From the NCBI RefSeq assembly GCF_029846175.1, contig NZ_JARWAC010000009.1, positions 186,001 to 250,000 of the forward strand: a stretch of 64,000 nt of DNA. Direction: 5' to 3'. Shown piece by piece: positions 8,488-17,531 of the stretch. The notes below the pieces were generated by a model. It saw only the letters and a program-made list of their open reading frames with translations. It was not told the DNA's origin and searched no databases. The DNA is from Sphaerisporangium sp. TRM90804 (GTDB lineage Bacteria; Actinomycetota; Actinomycetes; Streptosporangiales; Streptosporangiaceae). Numbering within the stretch: the stretch's first letter is position 1; each line of letters opens with the position of its first letter. The position numbers were made by a program, and so were the translations under genes.

Positions 8488-9432
8488 CTAACCGGTTTCC
8501 TTCGCGATCGCCTCGCGCACGGCCGGGACGATCTCCCCGGCCCAGCGGCCGAGGAAGCCGGGGTCCGGCGCGCCCTGGTCGGCCGAGAAGAGCATGAAGC
8601 CGCCCGCGCCGTGCTCCAGCACGGCCCCGGTGAGCTCCTCGGCCCACTGGGCCGCGGAGCCGCCGGTCCAGCGGCCGTCGCGGTCGCGCGTGGCCGGCAG
8701 CGGCCGGTCGGTGATGCGCCCGGGGAGATTGAAGACGGTACGGATCTCGCGTGGATCGCGGCCCACGGCCGCCGCCGCCTCGTCGACGACCGGCCGCGAC
8801 GTGCGGTAGCGGTCGCTGAGCCAGTCGGCCGCGTGGCCGGGGATCCAGCCGTCGGCCACCCGGCCGGTGGCGGCCAGGGATCTCGGGCCGACCGATCCGG
8901 TCCACACGGGAGGCGCCTCCACCGGAGCCGGCTCGATCTGGTCGACCCGGTAGTGGCGACCCCGGAAGGTGACCGGCGGACCGCCGCCCGACAGCAGCTT
9001 GACCAGGGTGATCGCCTCCTCGAAGGCGTCCACGGCATCGCCGGGCGACAGCCGCGGCACCCCCATATCGCAGATGCGATCCCAGATCCCGCCCGCGCCC
9101 ATGCCGAGCACGACGCGGCCGCCGGAGAGCGCCGAGAGCGACGTCACCATGCGCGCCAGCATGGGAGCGGGCCTGGTCGGCAGGTTGGTGACGTTGGCGA
9201 GGCCCGAGATGTGCCGGGTGCGCCCGAGCAGGAAGCCGAGCGAGGCGTACGCGTCCAGGCGCCCGCCGATGTACGGGTGGTCCGACAGCGAGAAGACGTC
9301 GAGCCCGTCGCGGTCGGCCTGCTCGGTCATGCGCAGCAGGTCGGCCACCTCGCCGACGCCGGAATGCGCGCCGAAGCCGAAGACGACCTCAGGTACGGCC
9401 AAGGTCCCGCCCTTCGTCCGGGTGCCGCCCAC
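8488..9432 (-). CDS. LLM-class (luciferase-like) flavin-dependent oxidoreductase
   Basis: This protein of up to 314 residues is a luciferase-like monooxygenase/F420-type oxidoreductase. Family features are VVFGFGAHSGV at the first strand, DGLDVFSLSDHPY, the barrel strand RTRHISGLANVTN, and GGRVVLGMGAGG. The frame opens with GTG 9432, but a TTG at 9402 has the better ribosome site (GAAGGG, about 7 nt away) and starts right at the conserved LAVPEVVFG. FMN versus F420 use is undecided from sequence. Paired palindromes just upstream and the neighbouring MarR gene on the same strand point to MarR control. Confidence 0.9.
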   Translation of the reverse strand: MGGTRTKGGTLAVPEVVFGFGAHSGVGEVADLLRMTEQADRDGLDVFSLSDHPYIGGRLDAYASLGFLLGRTRHISGLANVTNLPTRPAPMLARMVTSLSALSGGRVVLGMGAGGIWDRICDMGVPRLSPGDAVDAFEEAITLVKLLSGGGPPVTFRGRHYRVDQIEPAPVEAPPVWTGSVGPRSLAATGRVADGWIPGHAADWLSDRYRTSRPVVDEAAAAVGRDPREIRTVFNLPGRITDRPLPATRDRDGRWTGGSAAQWAEELTGAVLEHGAGGFMLFSADQGAPDPGFLGRWAGEIVPAVREAIAKETG

Positions 9433-9458
9433 CGGCCTTCACGGCCCGCGGACAGCCA

Positions 9459-9495
9459 GTTCGTACTACGAACCATATTAGTTCGTGACACGAAC
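9459..9495. promoter_or_regulatory. Two 15-bp palindromes, probable MarR operators for the LLM gene
   Basis: GTTCGTACTACGAAC at 9459-9473 and GTTCGTGACACGAAC at 9481-9495 share the perfect arms GTTCGT-N3-ACGAAC, 22 bp centre to centre (about two helical turns). They lie between the marR stop and the LLM start, in the LLM promoter region. Confidence 0.8.
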
Positions 9496-9531
9496 AGCAA
9501 TGCCCCGCGGACGGGACGCTGCGGCGCGGTT

Positions 9532-10014
9532 TCAGTGCTCCCGGGCGGCGGGGGCTCCCTCGTCCGGTTCCAGGAAGACCACCGGAACCTTGTTGTCGAG
9601 CACGACGCGACCGAGCAGGCCGGCGAGCACGTCGCGGTCGGCGGGGCCCAGACCCGCCGCCAGCCTCTCGACCCGCCGGCAGGTCTCGGCGTAGAACTCC
9701 GCCGCCAGCCTGCCGCCTCGTGGGGTGAGCCCGACCCGCACCGCGCGCGTGTCGCGCGGGTCGGATTCGCGGCGTACCAGGCCGTGGCGCTCGGTGCGGT
9801 CGACCAGGCCGGTGAGGCTCGACTTGGCCAGCCCCAGCGTCGCGCCCAGCTCCCCCATGCCGTACGGCCGCGCCATCAGCACGCACAGCAGCTGCCCCTG
9901 CTGGGAGGTGAGGCCGTGCTCCCTGGCCGACTCGGCGTACACGGCGTTCACCAGGAACGTGGACCGCACCAGCGCGGCCACGACCCCGATGCGGCCGTCG
10001 TCCTGCTTGTCCAC
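9532..10014 (-). CDS. MarR-family transcriptional regulator
   Basis: This 160-residue regulator has the MarR winged helix: SAREHGLTSQQGQLLCVL, MGELGATLGLAKSSLTGLVD (recognition helix region), and the wing HGLVRRESDPRDTRAVRVGL with the conserved D-x-R-x-x-x-V. The first and last helices would form the dimer interface. The GTG start at 10014 is preceded by TAGCCT six bases upstream, fitting a leaderless promoter. A diverged copy of the LLM operator lies at 10047-10061, so autoregulation together with control of the LLM gene is likely. Confidence 0.92.
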   Translation of the reverse strand: MDKQDDGRIGVVAALVRSTFLVNAVYAESAREHGLTSQQGQLLCVLMARPYGMGELGATLGLAKSSLTGLVDRTERHGLVRRESDPRDTRAVRVGLTPRGGRLAAEFYAETCRRVERLAAGLGPADRDVLAGLLGRVVLDNKVPVVFLEPDEGAPAAREH

Positions 10015-10542
10015 GCGGCCAGGCTAACACCCGGGCGCCCCTGACGATTCGTGCGGCGAACTATCCCGCGCCGCGCACGGAAGGCCGCGCGGGGCCGGCC
10101 GGGAAGGCCGTGAACCGCCCACGGCCCGGTGGTGCCCCATGAGAGGAACCGGCAACGGCCCTTCCGGCATGGTCGGCGCTGTATTTCGCCCGCCTTTTAC
10201 GTCACATCTCCTACAACTCCTGCAACATGAGGTAAATGAGGATTTGACGAGTCGACGCCTTGAGAGGCACCCGGAGGCTTCGGATGACACGCGCGCCGCA
10301 TCCCCTTCTCCGGAGACCTGGAGCGCGCCCCATAACCAGTTGTTAGCGCAAACACTTTTCCGGGAATTCGCCGCCCCGGCCGGGACCGGACCGGCGGGCG
10401 CACGGGGGCGGGGATCGGCGGACGGAACGGCCGGGGACGCCGCGCGGGGCGTCCCCGGCCCCTTCGAGGGACCGAGCAGCCGGTTGAGTAATATGCAGCG
10501 GTTCGCTGATCAGCGGCGTCTCTCGGGAAAGGCGGGCCGCTC
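10015..10542. other. 528-nt intergenic region with operator-like elements
   Basis: No gene is supported. It holds ATTCGTGCGGCGAAC at 10047-10061, a copy of the MarR palindrome matching 10 of 12 arm bases, suited to marR autoregulation. A less GC-rich pocket at about 10190-10260 and a second at 10331-10370 follow; the second contains TGTTAGCGCAAACA (10341-10354), a LacI-type operator shape with 12 of 14 symmetric positions. Near the downstream SGNH gene is the 12-bp palindrome CGCTGATCAGCG (10504-10515). Confidence 0.55.
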
Positions 10543-11361
10543 ATGCCCCACGGTGAGTACCTGCGCTACGTCGCCCTGGGCGACAGCCAGACGGAAGGGC
10601 TCGGCGACGGCGACGACGAAACCGGCCTGCGCGGCTGGGCCGACCGGCTCGCCGAGCAGCTCGCGGAGGCCAGCCCCGGCCTGCAGTACGCCAACCTGGC
10701 CGTGCGCGGCCGGCTCGCCGCCCGGATCCGCGCCGAACAGCTCGGCCCCGCCCTCGCGCTGCGCCCCGACCTGGCCACCGTCGTCGCCGGCGTCAACGAC
10801 CTGCTCAGGCCCCGGTTCGACGCCGACGAGGTGGCGGGCCATCTGGAGGCGATGTTCGCCGCGCTCACCGCGCAGGGCGCCCTGGTGGCGACGCTCACCT
10901 TTCCCGACGTCTCCCGCATCACCCCGCTCGCCCGTCCGATCAGGTCGCGCGCCGTCGCGCTCAACGACCGCATCCGCGGGGCGGCGCTCCGCCACGGGGT
11001 CGTCGTCGCCGAGACGTCCCACTACGCGGTCGTCACCGACCCGAGGCTGTGGAGCGAGGACCGGCTCCACGCCAGCCCCATGGGGCACGAACGCATCGCG
11101 GCGGCCGTCGCCCACGCGCTCCAGCTGCCCGGCAGCGGCGACTCCTGGACCCATCCGCTGCCCTCGCCGGCGCTCACCGCCTCCGGGTGGCGCGCCGTCA
11201 CCGCCGAGCTGCGCTGGGCCGGCGCCTTCCTGCGCCCCTGGATCGGCCGGCGGCTGCGTGGCACCTCCACCGGCGACGGCCGCACCGCCAAGCGCCCGCA
11301 CCTGGTCGCCGTGCGGCCCCTCCCCAGGGGAGGCGAGGAGGTCCGGCTGGTGGACTCCTGA
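10543..11361 (+). CDS. SGNH/GDSL-type hydrolase
   Basis: This 272-residue hydrolase has the SGNH blocks: block I YVALGDSQTEGLGD with the Ser nucleophile, block II with Gly in NLAVRGRLA, block III GVND with the Asn, and block V SEDRLHAS with the Asp-x-x-His pair. There is no signal peptide, so it should be cytoplasmic, unlike secreted GDSL lipases. The C-terminal 60 residues (LRWAGAFLRPWIGRRLRGTS…) are basic and outside the catalytic fold. It is read from ATG 10543 with GAAAGG upstream. It probably acts on an ester or acyl conjugate; the substrate is unknown. Confidence 0.92.
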   Translation: MPHGEYLRYVALGDSQTEGLGDGDDETGLRGWADRLAEQLAEASPGLQYANLAVRGRLAARIRAEQLGPALALRPDLATVVAGVNDLLRPRFDADEVAGHLEAMFAALTAQGALVATLTFPDVSRITPLARPIRSRAVALNDRIRGAALRHGVVVAETSHYAVVTDPRLWSEDRLHASPMGHERIAAAVAHALQLPGSGDSWTHPLPSPALTASGWRAVTAELRWAGAFLRPWIGRRLRGTSTGDGRTAKRPHLVAVRPLPRGGEEVRLVDS

Positions 11362-11417
11362 TCCGGTCGCCGCGATAACCGGTCGCCCGGGATGGAAGCC
11401 GCTGGCAGGATCACGCC

Positions 11418-12254
11418 ATGCCTACCTTCTCCGCGTATGACGGGACCGTCCTCGCCTACCACCTGTCGGGAGACGGGGCTCCGGTGATCTGCCTGCCGGG
11501 CGGCATGCAGGACTCGGTCTACCTCGGCGACCTCGGCGGCCTGTCGGCGCACCGGCGGCTGGTCATGGTGGACGTCCGGGGCACCGGCGGGTCGGCGACA
11601 CCGCGGGACACCGCCTCCTACCGCTGCGACCGCCTGGCCGACGACGTCGAGGCGCTGCGCGAGCATCTCGGTCTCGAGCGGTTCGACCTGCTGACGCACT
11701 CCGCGGGCGCGAACATCGGGGCGCTGTACGTGGCCCGGCACCCCGACCGCGTCCGCAAGCTCGCGCTGATCACGCCGAGCACCCGGGCCGTCGGCCTCGA
11801 CGTCACCGCGGAGGCGCGGCTGGACACCGCGCGGCTGCGCAAGGACGAACCCTGGTTCCCGGCCGCCTTCGCGGCCCTGGAGCAGATCGTCGCCGGCAAC
11901 CCCACCGACGACGGCTGGAAGGCCATCGACCCGTTCTTCTACGGCCGATGGGACGCGGCGGCGCGTGCCCACCTGGCGGCCCAGGACGACCACCGGAACC
12001 AGGAGGCCATGGCCGTCTTCGGCGCGGAGGGCGCCTTCGACCCGGACGCCACCCGCGCGGCACTCGCCGCGTTCGACGCCCCCGTGATGCTGCTCGCCGG
12101 CGAGAGAGACGTGAACTCGGTTCCGAGCGTCATGGCGGAGTTCGCGGGCCTGTTCCCGAACGCCCGCCTCGTCGTCCAGCCCGACGCGGGCCACTACCCG
12201 TGGCTCGACGACGCCGACCGGTTCGTGTCGGCCACGGCGACGTTCCTGGGCTGA
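11418..12254 (+). CDS. Alpha/beta hydrolase
   Basis: This 278-residue protein has the alpha/beta-hydrolase fold. The oxyanion strand reads VICLPGG, the nucleophile elbow is LLTHSAGANIGALY (Ser in H-S-A-G), the acid is the Asp in LLAGERDVN and the base is the His in DAGHYPWLDD. A cap region lies at about residues 120-200. It resembles proline iminopeptidase/haloperoxidase-like hydrolases, but no substrate can be given. It starts at ATG 11418, 56 nt after the SGNH gene on the same strand, so the two may share a transcript. No signal sequence is present. Confidence 0.9.
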   Translation: MPTFSAYDGTVLAYHLSGDGAPVICLPGGMQDSVYLGDLGGLSAHRRLVMVDVRGTGGSATPRDTASYRCDRLADDVEALREHLGLERFDLLTHSAGANIGALYVARHPDRVRKLALITPSTRAVGLDVTAEARLDTARLRKDEPWFPAAFAALEQIVAGNPTDDGWKAIDPFFYGRWDAAARAHLAAQDDHRNQEAMAVFGAEGAFDPDATRAALAAFDAPVMLLAGERDVNSVPSVMAEFAGLFPNARLVVQPDAGHYPWLDDADRFVSATATFLG

Positions 12255-12683
12255 CCACCCGATCCCGGCACTGTCCGCCCAGGTCATGGCTCTTTCTCAC
12301 GTGCGCGCTGACGACGCCCGGGAAGACGAGACCGCTCTTTCCCGAAGTTCCGCCCTAGATTTCCCGGCGGGGTGAGGCCCCCGGCCCCGCGGTGCGGGGG
12401 TCGCCGGCGGCGGGAGGGCGTGGGGTACAGTCTCTGGTGTCCTGTCGTCTCCGATAGAGGTGGACGTTGCTCGTCTGAGGTTCGCGATCATCGCGCGGTA
12501 CGGCATCGGCCGTAGCCCGTCACGTAGCAGCCGGCATTCGCCGCGCCGTGACCCGCGTGGACGCGACCTCGGTGCACGAGCCGTCCCCACCCTCAGGACG
12601 CCGCACCCCTTTCCGGCCCGGTCGCCGCGTGGTGTTCGCATACGAAGCCCCCATCCGCTCCGCGTGCGACTGCGAGAACCACC
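12255..12683 (+). promoter_or_regulatory. Long leader of the ABC-F gene with possible upstream reading frame
   Basis: Between the hydrolase stop and the ABC-F start lie 429 bases. A small hairpin with arms CCCCGC/GCGGGG (12385-12399) could end the upstream transcript. TACAGT at 12426-12431 is a good -10 element, which would give a leader of about 245 nt. Within it a frame begins at GTG 12460 (reading MDVARLRFAIIARYGIGRS) and stays open past the ABC-F start to 12717. The ABC-F start itself has a poor ribosome site. Long leaders with small frames attenuate many ABC-F and erm resistance genes (established); here it is inference. Confidence 0.45.
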
Positions 12684-14345
12684 ATGTCCGAATCCATCAC
12701 CCCCGCCGCCTCCGTGACCTGCTCCGCCCTGTCCTTCCACTGGGCCGACGGCACGACCGTCTTCGACGGGCTCTCCGTCAGCATCGGCCGGGGGCGCACC
12801 GGCCTCGTCGGCGCCAACGGCTCAGGCAAGTCGACCCTGCTGCGGCTGCTGGCCGGACGGCTGCGCCCCGCCCAGGGGTCGGTGACCGTCGGCGGCACCC
12901 TGGCCTACCTTCCGCAGAACATCACCCTGGACACGGCGCTGCGCGTCGACCAGGCGCTCGGCGTCGCCGAGCGGCGCGCGGCGCTGCGTGCCATCGAGGC
13001 CGGGGACGTCGGCGAGCGGCACTTCGAGACCGTCGGCGACGACTGGGACATCGAAGAGCGCACCCTGGCCACGCTGGGGTCGCTCGGCCTCGGCGACGTC
13101 GAGCTCGATCGCACCGTGGGGCAGCTGTCCGGCGGCGAGACCGTCCTGCTGCGCCTGGCAGCGCTTTTGCTGGAGCGCCCCGACGTCCTGCTGCTCGACG
13201 AGCCGACCAACAACCTCGACCTGTTCGCGCGCCGCCGGCTGTACGAGGCCGTCGACTCCTGGCGCTCGGGCGTGCTGGTCGTGGTCAGCCACGACCGCGA
13301 CCTGCTTGAGCGCGTCGACCGCATCGCCGAGCTGCGAGCCGGGTCGGTGAGCTGGTACGGGGGTGGCTGGTCGGCCTACCAGGAGGCCGTGGCCACCCAG
13401 CAGGAGGCGGCCGGGCGGATGCTGCGGGCCGCCGAGGCCGACGTGCGCAGGCAGAAGCGCGAACTGGAGGAGACCCAGACCAAGGTGGCCCGCCGCGAGC
13501 GGCACAACAAGAAGATGGACACCCAGCGGCGGGCTCCGCGAATCGTCGCGGGCGAGCTCAAGCGGTCCTCGCAGGAGTCGGCGGGCAGACTGCGCGGCCT
13601 GCAGGAGGACCGTCTCAACGAGGCGCGGGAGCGGCGTGAGGAGGCCGCGGACGCGATACGGGACGACGCCGAGATCCGGGTGAGCCTGCCGCACACCGCC
13701 GTGCCCGCGCGCCGCGCCGTCCTGCGGCTGCACGAGCTGCGCCTGCCGTTCGGCAGGCTGCGGGAGGGCGAGCTGCACGTGAACGGGCCAGAACGCGTCG
13801 CGCTGGTCGGGCGCAACGGGGCCGGCAAGACCACGCTGCTGCGCACCCTCACCGGGGAGCTTGCGCCGCTGTCCGGCGAGGCCAGGACGTTCGTGCCGCT
13901 GCGGTTCCTGCCGCAGCGCCTGGACGTGCTGGACGACGAGCTGAGCGTGACGGCGAACGTGGCACGCATGGCCCCCGGGGTCACCGACCAGCACATCCGC
14001 TCCCAGCTCGCCCGGTTCCTGTTCAGGGGGGCGCGCGCCCAGCAGCCGGCGGGCACGCTCTCGGGCGGGGAACGCTTCCGGGCCGCCCTGGCGGCGACGA
14101 TGCTCGCCGCGCCGGCCCCGCAGCTGCTGATGCTGGACGAGCCGACCAACAACCTCGACCTCGCCAGCGTGCGGCAGCTCACGAGCGCGCTCCACTCCTA
14201 CGAGGGCGCGCTCGTGATCGCCAGCCACGACCTGCCCTTCCTGAAGGCCGCGGGCATCACCCGTTGGCTGCTCCTGGGGGAGGAGCTCCGGGAGACCACC
14301 GCCGACGAGGTCCGCGACCTGCTCGAAGCGCCGGAAGCCGGCTGA
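12684..14345 (+). CDS. ABC-F family ATPase (ribosome-acting, antibiotic-resistance-like)
   Basis: This 553-residue protein has two ABC domains and no membrane segment, the ABC-F layout. Domain 1 shows GANGSGKST, LSGGE and LLLDEPTNNLD with SHDRDLLE; domain 2 shows GRNGAGKTT, LSGGERFRAAL, LMLDEPTNNLD and SHDLPFL. The interdomain linker (about 225-330) is a charged helical hairpin with RRERHNKKMDTQRRAPRIVA at its tip, the part that reaches the ribosomal E site and peptidyl-transferase region in this family. Members either aid translation or protect ribosomes from antibiotics; the stand-alone gene with a long leader favours the second, which remains inference. Confidence 0.92.
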   Translation: MSESITPAASVTCSALSFHWADGTTVFDGLSVSIGRGRTGLVGANGSGKSTLLRLLAGRLRPAQGSVTVGGTLAYLPQNITLDTALRVDQALGVAERRAALRAIEAGDVGERHFETVGDDWDIEERTLATLGSLGLGDVELDRTVGQLSGGETVLLRLAALLLERPDVLLLDEPTNNLDLFARRRLYEAVDSWRSGVLVVVSHDRDLLERVDRIAELRAGSVSWYGGGWSAYQEAVATQQEAAGRMLRAAEADVRRQKRELEETQTKVARRERHNKKMDTQRRAPRIVAGELKRSSQESAGRLRGLQEDRLNEARERREEAADAIRDDAEIRVSLPHTAVPARRAVLRLHELRLPFGRLREGELHVNGPERVALVGRNGAGKTTLLRTLTGELAPLSGEARTFVPLRFLPQRLDVLDDELSVTANVARMAPGVTDQHIRSQLARFLFRGARAQQPAGTLSGGERFRAALAATMLAAPAPQLLMLDEPTNNLDLASVRQLTSALHSYEGALVIASHDLPFLKAAGITRWLLLGEELRETTADEVRDLLEAPEAG

Positions 14346-14609
14346 GGGCGCCGGCGGTCTTCCGCGCCGAAGCCGTTCCGGCCGCAAGACGACCATCCGA
14401 GCGGGGGCCGAAAACGCACCCGGGGAAATATTGCGCCCCGATTCCGAGGAAAGAGGGCACGATCCCGCAGATCCTCGGATACGGCGTGGGCGTGGCCCTG
14501 TCGGTGCCCGGCGGCCTGTTCGATCGGCCTGGGGGTGCTGCTCCTGGTGAAGGGCTTCCCCGCGGCCCGGAGCCGGGAGGTCGGGGAGCCGGCCCGCCGG
14601 TAGGGCGGG
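14346..14609 (+). other. Intergenic region with a possible frameshifted small membrane protein
   Basis: Two abutting pieces in different frames look like one short hydrophobic protein: QILGYGVGVALSVPGG (about 14468-14515) and, after a shift at about 14518, SIGLGVLLLVKGFPAARSRE with a TAG at 14601-14603. A purine-rich GAGGAAAGAGGG lies at about 14446. If real, this is a decayed two-helix protein. Nothing else is supported in this stretch, and the fragment ends just before the convergent TetR stop. Confidence 0.25.
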
Positions 14610-15227
14610 TCAGCCCGTCTCCTCGCCGCGCCGTGGGCCGAGGAGGCGCTCGATGTGGTGGTCGAGCAGGCTCCTGGCCGCCTCGGCGGAGCGGTGGCCG
14701 ATGGCGATGTCCACGCCGAGGCTGGTGGCCACCGACCAGGAGATGTCGGCGTCCATCCGCTCGCCGCCCCGCAGGGGGCTTCCCCGCTCCGACCGGGCCG
14801 CGGTGATGAGGCCGGCGGTGAAGGCGAGCAGTTCGTCGTCCCCGGGGGCGAGCACCGGCGTCATCGCCGGGTCGGACATCGTGCGCCCCAGCACCGCCAG
14901 GGCGAACCGGGTGAGCCGCACGCTCTCGTCGTCGAGGGCGATCACCGCGTGCAGGCACTCGCGGAGCACGACCTCCGGGCTCGCCGCGCCGACCGCCCCG
15001 ATCGACGCCTCGATCTTGGCGTTCAGCGCTCGCACCGCGCGGTCGAGCGCATCGCGGACCAGCTCGCGCATCGAGGGGTAGTAGTGCTGCACCTGCCCCA
15101 TCGACACCCCCGCCTCGGCCGCGACCCTGCGCAGTGTCACGCCTTCGAGGCCGCTCTGGATCGCCAGCGCCCAGACGGCTTCGACCAGGCGCGCCCTGCG
15201 CTGCTCGTGATCGACGACCTTCGGCAT
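14610..15227 (-). CDS. TetR-family regulator
   Basis: This 205-residue repressor has a TetR helix-turn-helix ([35 protein letters not shown]) and a C-terminal domain with [20 protein letters not shown] and [20 protein letters not shown], resembling TetR_C_6/BetI-like ligand domains. ATG 15227 has a strong upstream GGAGGGTGGAG ribosome site; the frame is open to 15305 but that extension runs through the operator and is rejected. It is divergent from a small membrane-protein gene, with a perfect ATGCAA-N5-TTGCAT operator between. Confidence 0.92.
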   Translation of the reverse strand: MPKVVDHEQRRARLVEAVWALAIQSGLEGVTLRRVAAEAGVSMGQVQHYYPSMRELVRDALDRAVRALNAKIEASIGAVGAASPEVVLRECLHAVIALDDESVRLTRFALAVLGRTMSDPAMTPVLAPGDDELLAFTAGLITAARSERGSPLRGGERMDADISWSVATSLGVDIAIGHRSAEAARSLLDHHIERLLGPRRGEETG

Positions 15228-15288
15228 GCTCTCCACCCTCCGCCGTCGCGGTGCGACCGCATTGCATCCGCCCTCGCATCCTAATACA

Positions 15289-15305
15289 ATGCAAACGCAT
15301 TGCAT
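15289..15305. promoter_or_regulatory. 17-bp palindrome, probable TetR operator
   Basis: ATGCAAACGCATTGCAT has perfect arms ATGCAA and TTGCAT around a 5-bp centre. It lies in an AT-richer spot between the divergent TetR gene and the small membrane-protein gene. A further ATTGCAT at 15271-15277 is a half-site. Confidence 0.75.
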
Positions 15306-15364
15306 CCTTCGACGGGCGTCCGGTCATGGCCGGGCGCCCGTCCCAGGCCCGGGAGGGCGAACCC

Positions 15365-15595
15365 ATGAAGTACGACATCCTGCGCATTCTCGGCGCGGTG
15401 CTGCTTGTCGTCGGCGGGCAGGGAGCGGTCCGCATCCTCATCGACCACGACAACGCCGGCCTGCTCGGCTGGCTGAACGGCGGGTTCGCGACCAACCTCG
15501 CCATCTACGTCGTCACCGTCGTCGCCGGCGTGCTCCTGGCGGGCTGGGCCGACGGCAAGGCCCGGGCGCTCGGACGGGGGACCGACCGGCGCTGA
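15365..15595 (+). CDS. Small two-helix membrane protein
   Basis: This 76-residue protein starts [20 protein letters not shown], forming a first membrane helix, then a polar loop with [18 protein letters not shown], a second helix [20 protein letters not shown] and a basic end. The region NAGLLGWL is like the small actinobacterial proteins annotated only as hypothetical. ATG 15365 follows GGGAGGGCGAACCC. It is divergent from the TetR gene and probably its direct target through the palindrome at 15289-15305, so a stress or efflux-linked accessory role is possible but unproven. Confidence 0.75.
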   Translation: MKYDILRILGAVLLVVGGQGAVRILIDHDNAGLLGWLNGGFATNLAIYVVTVVAGVLLAGWADGKARALGRGTDRR

Positions 15596-15744
15596 ACTCC
15601 GACGGCCCGGCGTCGGCCCTCCCCCGCGCGCCGCCGCGCTCATCCACGGACTACCGATCCGCGGACAAGCGCGGCATGGACCCGCGTTCCGGCGCCTGTG
15701 AGCCTGGTACGGCCGCGAGAGCGCCGCTGACCAGGGAGGTCGCC

Positions 15745-16674
15745 ATGAAAGACGTATCCGTACCCGATCTGACCGGAAAGCTCGCCGTCGTGACCGGGGC
15801 GAGCGACGGCATCGGCCTCGGCCTGGCCGTGCGCCTGGCACAGGCCGGCGCCGACCTCGTGCTTCCGGTCCGCGACCCCGTCAAGGGCCGCGCCGCCGTC
15901 GCCCGCGTCCGCTCGGCGGCTCCCGGCGCCACCGTGGGCCTCGGCGAGCTCGACCTCGCCTCGCTCGACTCCGTTGCGTCCTTCGCCGCCAAGCTCGGCG
16001 CCGAGGGACGGCCGGTCGACATCCTGGTCAACAACGCGGGCGTCATGTCGCCGGCCACCCGGCACACCACGGCCGACGGCCTGGAGCTGCAGTTCGGCAC
16101 CAACCACATCGGCCACATGGCGCTGGTCGGCCACATCCTGCCGCTGCTGCGCGCCGGCCGGGCGCGGGTCACCACCATGTCGAGCAGCGCCGCCCGCACC
16201 GGCACGTTCGACTGGGACGACCTGCAGAGCGAGCGCCGGTACTCGCCGACGCGCTCGTACATGCGATCCAAGCTGGCCAACCTCGTGTTCGGCCTGGAGC
16301 TCGACCGGCGCAGCCGGGCGGGCGGCTGGGGCGTCGTCAGCAACGTGGCGCACCCCGGCACCACGTTGACCAACCTGTACGCGTCCGGCCCCAACCTGGG
16401 GCGCGAGCGCCCCTCGCCGCTGGAGTCGGTCATGAGGCGGTTCGCCCGCCTGGGCCTGTTCGTGCAGACCGTCGACCGCGGCCTGCTTCCCGCCCTGTAC
16501 GCCGCCACCAGCCCGCTGGCCCTGGGCGGGCGCCTGTACGGCCCCGACGGCCTCGGCCAGTTCACCGGCGGCCCGGCCGAGCTGGCCGTCTACAAGGCGG
16601 CGCGGGACGAGGCCGTCGCGGCACGGCTGTGGCAGGTCTCCGAGCGGCTGGCCGGGGTCGAGTTCGGCGCCTGA
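15745..16674 (+). CDS. Short-chain dehydrogenase/reductase
   Basis: This 309-residue protein has the Rossmann cofactor motif TGASDGIG (TGxxxGxG) at about residues 18-25, the NNAG motif in [10 protein letters not shown], the catalytic Ser in [10 protein letters not shown] and the Tyr-x-x-x-Lys in SYMRSKLAN. It resembles retinol-dehydrogenase/WWOX-like SDRs with the [18 protein letters not shown] stretch and a C-terminal substrate region. VRD after strand 2 suggests NADP(H). ATG 15745 follows a GGGAGGT site. It is followed after 23 nt by an XRE/MmyB-type regulator on the same strand, a pairing common in actinomycetes and suggestive of local regulation. Confidence 0.92.
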   Translation: MKDVSVPDLTGKLAVVTGASDGIGLGLAVRLAQAGADLVLPVRDPVKGRAAVARVRSAAPGATVGLGELDLASLDSVASFAAKLGAEGRPVDILVNNAGVMSPATRHTTADGLELQFGTNHIGHMALVGHILPLLRAGRARVTTMSSSAARTGTFDWDDLQSERRYSPTRSYMRSKLANLVFGLELDRRSRAGGWGVVSNVAHPGTTLTNLYASGPNLGRERPSPLESVMRRFARLGLFVQTVDRGLLPALYAATSPLALGGRLYGPDGLGQFTGGPAELAVYKAARDEAVAARLWQVSERLAGVEFGA

Positions 16675-16697
16675 GGCCGTCGAGGGAGACTCGTCTC

Positions 16698-17531
16698 ATG
16701 GACCGCGCTCAGCTCGCCGACTTCCTGCGCACCCGGCGGGAGGCCCTGCAGCCCGAGGACGTCGGACTCCCCCGCGGGCCGCGCCGCCGCACCGGCGGCC
16801 TGCGCCGCGAGGAGGTGGCCGCGCTGTGCGGCATGTCGGCCGACTACTACAGCCGCATCGAGCAGCAGCGCGGGCCCAACCCGTCCGAGCAGATGCTCGC
16901 CGCGATCGCCCGCGGCCTGCACCTGACCCTCGACGAGCGCGACCACCTGTTCCGCCTCGCCGGCCACGCCACCCCGCGGCGGGTCCTGCGCGGCGACCAC
17001 ATCAACCCCGGGATGCTGCGCGTCCTGGACCGCCTGGAGGACACCCCCGCGCAGGTGATGAGCCACCTCGGCGAGACGCTCAAGCAGACCCGGCTCGCGG
17101 TCGCGCTGCTGGGCGACGAGAGCGTCTACACAGGGATGGCCCGCAGCGCGCACTACCGCTGGTTCACCGACCCGGCGGCACGCCTGATCCATCCCGAGGA
17201 GGACCACCCGACGCACACCCGCCTCATCGCGGCCCACCTCCACAACGCGTACACGCGTGACGGCAAGGGCTCGCGCGCGGCCGCGATGGTCGACGCGCTG
17301 CTCGCGGCCAGCCCGGAGTTCGCCGAGATCTGGCGCGAGCACCCCGTCATGGGCCCGTACTGCGGGCCCAAACGCATCCGCCACCCGCGCCTGGGCCTGC
17401 TCGACCTGCACTGCCAGACCCTCGTCGACCCCGACCAGTCCCAGACCCTGCTGGTCTACACGGCGATCCCGGGCACCGAGAGCCACGAGAAGCTCCAGCT
17501 CCTCGCGGTCATCGGCGACCAGCACCTCTGA
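16698..17531 (+). CDS. XRE-family regulator with MmyB-like ligand-binding domain
   Basis: This 277-residue protein has an N-terminal helix-turn-helix (LADFLRTRREALQPEDVGLP, RRTGGLRREEVAALCGMSAD, YYSRIEQQRGPNPSEQML) and a C-terminal MmyB-like domain from about residue 105, recognised from FTDPAARLIHPEED, SPEFAEIWREHPV and RHPRLGLLDLHCQTL with the closing YTAIPGTESHEKLQLLAVIG. Such domains share the PAS-like fold and bind small hydrophobic ligands. It lies 23 nt behind the SDR gene and is likely to control it. Confidence 0.92.
   Translation: MDRAQLADFLRTRREALQPEDVGLPRGPRRRTGGLRREEVAALCGMSADYYSRIEQQRGPNPSEQMLAAIARGLHLTLDERDHLFRLAGHATPRRVLRGDHINPGMLRVLDRLEDTPAQVMSHLGETLKQTRLAVALLGDESVYTGMARSAHYRWFTDPAARLIHPEEDHPTHTRLIAAHLHNAYTRDGKGSRAAAMVDALLAASPEFAEIWREHPVMGPYCGPKRIRHPRLGLLDLHCQTLVDPDQSQTLLVYTAIPGTESHEKLQLLAVIGDQHL

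Noticed and set aside
12460-12717. Frame in the ABC-F leader annotated as an 85-residue protein
   Set aside because: Its second half is Arg/Pro low complexity overlapping the ABC-F start; only a short leader-peptide role is plausible, so it is described as regulatory.
15228-15305. Extended start of the TetR protein at 15305
   Set aside because: The extra 26 residues would run through the perfect operator palindrome, while ATG 15227 has a strong ribosome site.
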